Of a stretch of DNA of 10,363 nucleotides, positions 7,208 to 10,363 are shown one piece after another. Each line of letters begins with the position of its first letter. Position 1 is the stretch's first letter. The translations under genes and the position numbers were made by a program. Source of the DNA: Ruminiclostridium sp. Lineage in GTDB: Bacteria > Bacillota > Clostridia > DSM-8532. The notes under the pieces are model-generated. The model did not search any database and was not told the DNA's origin. It saw only the letters and a program-made list of their open reading frames with translations. The stretch covers positions 40,088 through 50,450 of the forward strand of contig DOHN01000188.1 of the NCBI GenBank assembly GCA_003535195.1, read 5' to 3'.

Positions 7208-9673
7208 ATGATATATGCAAAATTTACAAAAAAAGCAGAAACTGCGCTGATGTATGCCAGGGAATGCGCCATGGCGTTTAGACAGCCATATATTGGAACA
7301 GAACATATCTTATGGGGGTTGGCCAAGGAAGGTACCGGCATTGCCGCCAGCGTTCTGAAGACTGCCGGTATTAACGAAGAACGTATCAGTCAGAAAATTA
7401 TGGAGCTCATTGGCTCCGGGGACGACTCGGGCCAAAGCTTATCCTATACGCCCAGAACCAAGCGGGTTTTGGAGCTCAGCTATACGGAAGCCAGAAGGAT
7501 GGGACAGAATTTCATTGGCACCGAACATATCTTAATCGGTATCATGCGCGAAGGCGAGAGTGTGGCCATAAAAATTCTTATTGACCTGGGCATTGACATC
7601 CGCAAGCTTTATGAAAATATCATATCAATGCTGAGTGAGGATACACCGTCGGCGGTGGCTCAGAACAAGCCGGGTGTCACAGATGTCGATACCCCTACAC
7701 TGGACCAGTTCGGCAGAGATTTAACTTCCATGGTTCGTGACGGCAAGGTGGACCCTGTCATCGGGCGGGATAAGGAAATTGAACGGGTGATTCAGATATT
7801 GAGCAGAAGGACCAAGAACAATCCCTGCCTGATTGGTGAACCCGGCGTCGGGAAAACCGCCATATGCGAGGGGCTGGCCCAGAAGATCGTGGAGGGAAAT
7901 GTGCCCGAAACCTTAAAGGACAAGCGCGTTGTCACATTGGATCTGTCCTCAATGGTTGCCGGGGCCAAGTACCGCGGAGAATTTGAGGACCGCCTTAAAA
8001 AATCAATAGAGGAAATCCGCAATGCGGGAAATGTCATTCTCTTTATTGACGAGCTGCACACCATAGTCGGTGCCGGCGCGGCTGAAGGAGCCATTGACGC
8101 GGCAAATATCTTAAAGCCCCTTCTTGCGCGGGGAGAAATTCAGATTATCGGCGCTACCACTCTGGACGAATACCGAAAGCATATAGAAAAGGATGCTGCT
8201 CTGGAGCGCAGGTTCCAGCCCATTACCGTGGGTGAGCCCACCCAGGAGGAAGCCATCGAGATATTAAAAGGGATCCGGGACAAATATGAGGCTCACCATA
8301 AGGTCAAAATTACCGACAAAGCTCTGGAGGCAGCCGTAAAAATGTCTTCACGCTATATCAGCGACCGGTTTCTGCCCGATAAGGCCATCGACTTAATTGA
8401 CGAAGCCTCCAGCCGGGTGCGGCTGAAATGCTTTACCGCGCCGTCGGATCTGAAGGATTTAGAGCGCAGCCTTGAAGACCTTCACAAAATGAAGGAGGAC
8501 GCCATTGCCGATCAGAATTTTGAAAAGGCTGCAAGCATCCGGGACGAGGAAAATAAGCTGAAGGAAGAGCTCAATTCCAAAAAAGAAGCCTGGCAGATGG
8601 AAAATTCCAAGAACACCCAGACGGTTACCGAAGAGGAGATTGCCGCTATCATCGGAGCCTGGACGGGCATTCCTGTCAATCGCCTGGCCCAGGAGGAAAC
8701 CGAGCGCTTAAAGAATCTGGAATCTGTGCTCCATAACCGGGTAATCGGCCAGGCAGACGCCGTTCAGGCCGTCTCGAGAGCCATCCGGAGAGGCCGCGTG
8801 GGCCTTAAGGATCCTAAGCGTCCCGTCGGCTCATTCATTTTCTCGGGGCCTACCGGCGTAGGAAAGACAGAGCTTTCCAAAGCGCTGGCTGAAGCCTTAT
8901 TTGGTGATGACAGTCTTTTGATCCGCATTGATATGTCGGAATATATGGAAAAACACAGTGTCTCCAGATTGGTTGGTTCACCTCCCGGATACGTAGGGTA
9001 TGAGGAGGGCGGCCAACTTACTGAGAAGGTCAGAAGGAAACCCTATTCCGTCATACTTTTTGATGAAATAGAGAAGGCTCATCCCGATGTATTCAACATG
9101 CTTCTGCAGATTCTGGACGATGGCAGGCTGACCGATTCCACAGGACGCACGGTAGATTTTAAAAATACAGTCATCATTATGACATCCAATGTGGGCGCCC
9201 GCGAAATTACGGAGCCAAAACGTCTGGGATTCGGTTCAATGGAGGAAAATGCGGCACGGGACTATGAAGATATGAAAAAGAATGTCATGTCTGAGCTGAA
9301 GAAAACTTTCCGGCCCGAATTTCTTAACCGTGTGGATGATATTATTGTCTTCCATCCGCTGAGCAGAGGGGAAATCAAGAAAATTGCCGCCCTTATGTTG
9401 AATGAAACCTCGAAACGTCTGGAACAGACCGGTATAAAGGTCTCCTTTACCGATGAGGTTGCGGATTCCATGGCCGAAAAAGGATATGACAAAACCTTCG
9501 GAGCACGTCCGTTAAAGCGGACCATTCAGGAGCAGATTGAGGATAAACTGGCAGAAGCCATTTTGGATGGCCGGGTCGGGGAAGGGGATTCTATCACGGT
9601 TTCCTTCTCGGACGGTCAAATAGCGATCGGGCAGGGACTGGCCCAGCAGCCGTCCCTTGACAATGTTCCCTGA
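7208..9673 (+). CDS. clpC: AAA+ unfoldase ATPase subunit ClpC
   Basis: An 821-residue Hsp100/Clp ATPase that unfolds substrates and threads them into ClpP. The N-terminal domain (1-140) shows two Clp_N repeats, with GTEH motifs at 30-33 and 104-107; in the family this domain binds phospho-arginine and adaptors. AAA module 1 has Walker A GEPGVGKT (210-217) and Walker B VILFIDE (276-282). The coiled-coil middle domain (about 400-480) includes a UVR-like hairpin around 424-455. AAA module 2 has Walker A GPTGVGKT (547-554), Walker B VILFDE (615-620) and an LGFG loop (673-676) in the place of the ClpP-docking loop. The ATG at 7208 is chosen because AGAGGTG (7195-7201) lies six bases upstream; an in-frame GTG at 7199 overlaps that site. 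It follows mcsB by 32 bases and is the last gene of the CtsR operon. Confidence 0.97.
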   Translation: MIYAKFTKKAETALMYARECAMAFRQPYIGTEHILWGLAKEGTGIAASVLKTAGINEERISQKIMELIGSGDDSGQSLSYTPRTKRVLELSYTEARRMGQNFIGTEHILIGIMREGESVAIKILIDLGIDIRKLYENIISMLSEDTPSAVAQNKPGVTDVDTPTLDQFGRDLTSMVRDGKVDPVIGRDKEIERVIQILSRRTKNNPCLIGEPGVGKTAICEGLAQKIVEGNVPETLKDKRVVTLDLSSMVAGAKYRGEFEDRLKKSIEEIRNAGNVILFIDELHTIVGAGAAEGAIDAANILKPLLARGEIQIIGATTLDEYRKHIEKDAALERRFQPITVGEPTQEEAIEILKGIRDKYEAHHKVKITDKALEAAVKMSSRYISDRFLPDKAIDLIDEASSRVRLKCFTAPSDLKDLERSLEDLHKMKEDAIADQNFEKAASIRDEENKLKEELNSKKEAWQMENSKNTQTVTEEEIAAIIGAWTGIPVNRLAQEETERLKNLESVLHNRVIGQADAVQAVSRAIRRGRVGLKDPKRPVGSFIFSGPTGVGKTELSKALAEALFGDDSLLIRIDMSEYMEKHSVSRLVGSPPGYVGYEEGGQLTEKVRRKPYSVILFDEIEKAHPDVFNMLLQILDDGRLTDSTGRTVDFKNTVIIMTSNVGAREITEPKRLGFGSMEENAARDYEDMKKNVMSELKKTFRPEFLNRVDDIIVFHPLSRGEIKKIAALMLNETSKRLEQTGIKVSFTDEVADSMAEKGYDKTFGARPLKRTIQEQIEDKLAEAILDGRVGEGDSITVSFSDGQIAIGQGLAQQPSLDNVP

Positions 9674-9779
9674 TAATTTGAAAAAGTGGGACGGCGAATG
9701 AAATAGAGAGAGAAAACGAGAAAGAAAGAGCAAATAAGTGAGCTAGCGAGATGTATTTTGAATTTAACGGAAATTAATC
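9674..9779 (+). other. Purine-rich gap after clpC
   Basis: No gene is supported between the clpC stop and the rplM promoter. A purine-rich tract at about 9699-9730, with only two pyrimidines (9704 and 9717), is rich in GA and GAAA. The only short open frame (ATG at 9751, eight codons) is not credible. An inverted repeat AGGGAC (9633-9638) with GTCCCT (9652-9657) lies just inside the end of clpC, without a U-run. Confidence 0.4.
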
Positions 9780-9809
9780 TTGACACCAACTGAATATCTG
9801 TATTAGAAT
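9780..9809 (+). promoter_or_regulatory. Sigma-A promoter of rplM-rpsI
   Basis: A perfect TTGACA at 9780-9785 is followed after 18 bases by TAGAAT (9804-9809), one mismatch from TATAAT. Transcription would start about 9815-9817, inside the 5' arm of the hairpin at 9814-9834. Having its own strong promoter fits the high expression expected for ribosomal proteins and separates them from the heat-shock operon. Confidence 0.8.
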
Positions 9810-9813
9810 TAAT

Positions 9814-9844
9814 AACGCCGCAAGCTGCGGCGTTGTTTTTGTTT
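9814..9844 (+). terminator. Intrinsic terminator overlapping the rplM transcription start
   Basis: AACGCCGCA (9814-9822) pairs perfectly with TGCGGCGTT (9826-9834) across a three-base loop, and GTTTTTGTTT (9835-9844) follows. This G+C-rich hairpin plus T-run is a textbook Rho-independent terminator and would end readthrough from clpC. It also lies at the extreme 5' end of the predicted rplM transcript, so it could act as an early attenuator or as a stabilising 5' hairpin. Confidence 0.9.
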
Positions 9845-9878
9845 AATGGGAAGGTTTTCGGGAATAATCCCGTAACGC
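9830..9878 (+). promoter_or_regulatory. Possible antiterminator in the rplM leader
   Basis: GCGTT (9830-9834), the 3' arm of the terminator stem, can instead pair with AACGC (9874-9878), which repeats the terminator's 5' arm sequence. Directly inside that pairing, CGGGA (9859-9863) pairs with TCCCG (9868-9872) across an ATAA loop. Such competing pairings are the layout of an attenuator. L13 leaders are a known Bacillota RNA class, but I cannot tell whether this one belongs to it. The ribosome site AAGGGAGG (9887-9894) lies just downstream. Confidence 0.4.
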
Positions 9879-9901
9879 ATATTTTAAAGGGAGGTTACCT
9901 C

Positions 9902-10336
9902 ATGAAGACATTTATGCCTAAGGCACAAGAAGTCGATAGAAAATGGTATGTTGTTGACGTTGAGGGCAAAGTTCTCGGCCGTGCTGCAAGTGAAGTTGCA
10001 AAGATTTTAAGCGGCAAGAACAAGCCCATATATACACCCCACGTTGACACCGGCGATTTTGTTATCGTCCTGAACGCAGACAAAATCGTATTAACAGGTA
10101 AGAAACTGGACAAGAAAGTTTACAGGCATCACACCGGCTGGATTGGACATCTGAAGGAAAAAACAGCCAGAAGATACCTTGAAACTCAGCCTGAAAGAGT
10201 ATTTGAGCTAGCTGTGAAGAGAATGCTTCCAAGCACCAAGCTGGGGCGTGCAATGTTCAAAAAACTGAAGGTTTATGCAGGCAGTAAGCATGAGCACCAG
10301 GCTCAAAAGCCCGAAGTGCTTGAGCTTAACATTTAA
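9902..10336 (+). CDS. rplM: Large subunit ribosomal protein uL13
   Basis: A 144-residue uL13, a primary-binding protein of the 50S subunit needed early in its assembly. The family pattern is clear: [20 protein letters not shown] near the N-terminus, [14 protein letters not shown] in the middle, then KRMLP (106-110) with [14 protein letters not shown] and HEHQAQKP (from 130), which is the L13 signature region. The ATG at 9902 has AAGGGAGG (9887-9894) seven bases upstream and gives the usual length; an upstream in-frame start at 9833 would lie within the terminator hairpin. The gene is followed after 19 bases by rpsI, the standard L13-S9 pair. Confidence 0.97.
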   Translation: MKTFMPKAQEVDRKWYVVDVEGKVLGRAASEVAKILSGKNKPIYTPHVDTGDFVIVLNADKIVLTGKKLDKKVYRHHTGWIGHLKEKTARRYLETQPERVFELAVKRMLPSTKLGRAMFKKLKVYAGSKHEHQAQKPEVLELNI

Positions 10337-10355
10337 TTGAGGGGAGGATATAAAA

Positions 10356-10363
10356 ATGGCAAA
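10356..10363 (+). CDS. rpsI: Small subunit ribosomal protein uS9, 5' end only
   Basis: Only the start is inside the window: ATG at 10356 followed by GCA and a partial codon, giving Met-Ala and probably Lys. The ribosome site GAGGGGAGG at about 10339-10347 precedes it at normal spacing. The assignment rests mainly on position, because rpsI nearly always follows rplM in bacteria, and on the common uS9 opening Met-Ala-Lys. Confidence 0.75.

Noticed and set aside
9612..9621. Single GGTCAAA heptamers near the end of clpC and at about 8302
   Set aside because: CtsR needs two heptamers three bases apart; these are lone half-sites inside coding sequence.
9657..9677. TTGACA followed by TGATAAT at the end of clpC as a second rplM promoter
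   Set aside because: The spacing is about 12 bases or less, too short for sigma-A, and a far better promoter lies at 9780-9809.
9751..9777. Eight-codon open frame with ATG at 9751 as a leader peptide
   Set aside because: The ribosome site is poor, the peptide has no run of one amino acid, and it lies upstream of the predicted rplM transcript.

Overview
The window is a conserved housekeeping and stress-response region of a Bacillota genome, most likely class Clostridia. The main reasons are the ctsR-mcsA-mcsB-clpC operon with a near-perfect CtsR operator, the carD-yacL-ispD gene run, A+T-rich sigma-A promoters with strong purine-rich ribosome binding sites, and an EF-G2-type translation factor paralogue. 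I cannot name genus or species from sequence alone. All ten genes recognised are on the + strand and none looks broken. I see no mobile element, tRNA, rRNA, CRISPR array or obvious horizontally acquired cassette.

Layout. Positions 1-180 contain no gene I can support. A good sigma-A promoter (181-209) and a potentially folded leader lead into carD (368-847), yacL (877-1959) and ispD (2010-2708): an RNA polymerase-binding regulator, a membrane-anchored PIN-TRAM protein and an isoprenoid enzyme. An extended -10 promoter (2734-2742) and a folded leader precede a single-gene unit, an EF-G2-like GTPase (2840-4921), closed by a strong intrinsic terminator (4955-5000). The heat-shock operon follows: promoter 5079-5107, CtsR operator 5108-5124, then ctsR, mcsA, mcsB and clpC (5153-9673), closely spaced. 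A terminator hairpin at 9814-9844 ends this unit. It sits right at the predicted start of the next transcript, which carries rplM (9902-10336) and the first codons of rpsI (10356 to window end).

How the genes work together. CtsR represses its own operon through the operator at the transcription start. McsB is the protein arginine kinase that marks proteins with phospho-arginine, McsA is its zinc-finger activator, and ClpC is the AAA+ unfoldase that delivers marked proteins to ClpP, which lies outside the window. CarD, the EF-G paralogue and L13/S9 link the region to transcription and translation, but nothing in the sequence shows that they act with the Clp module.

I do not find a convincing undescribed multi-gene system. 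The items most worth a second look are the promoter-overlapping terminator with a possible antiterminator ahead of rplM, the EF-G paralogue whose switch II histidine is a tyrosine and whose G4 motif is altered, the folded leaders of carD and the EF-G paralogue, and the gene order, in which radA, disA and ispF are missing from their usual neighbourhood.
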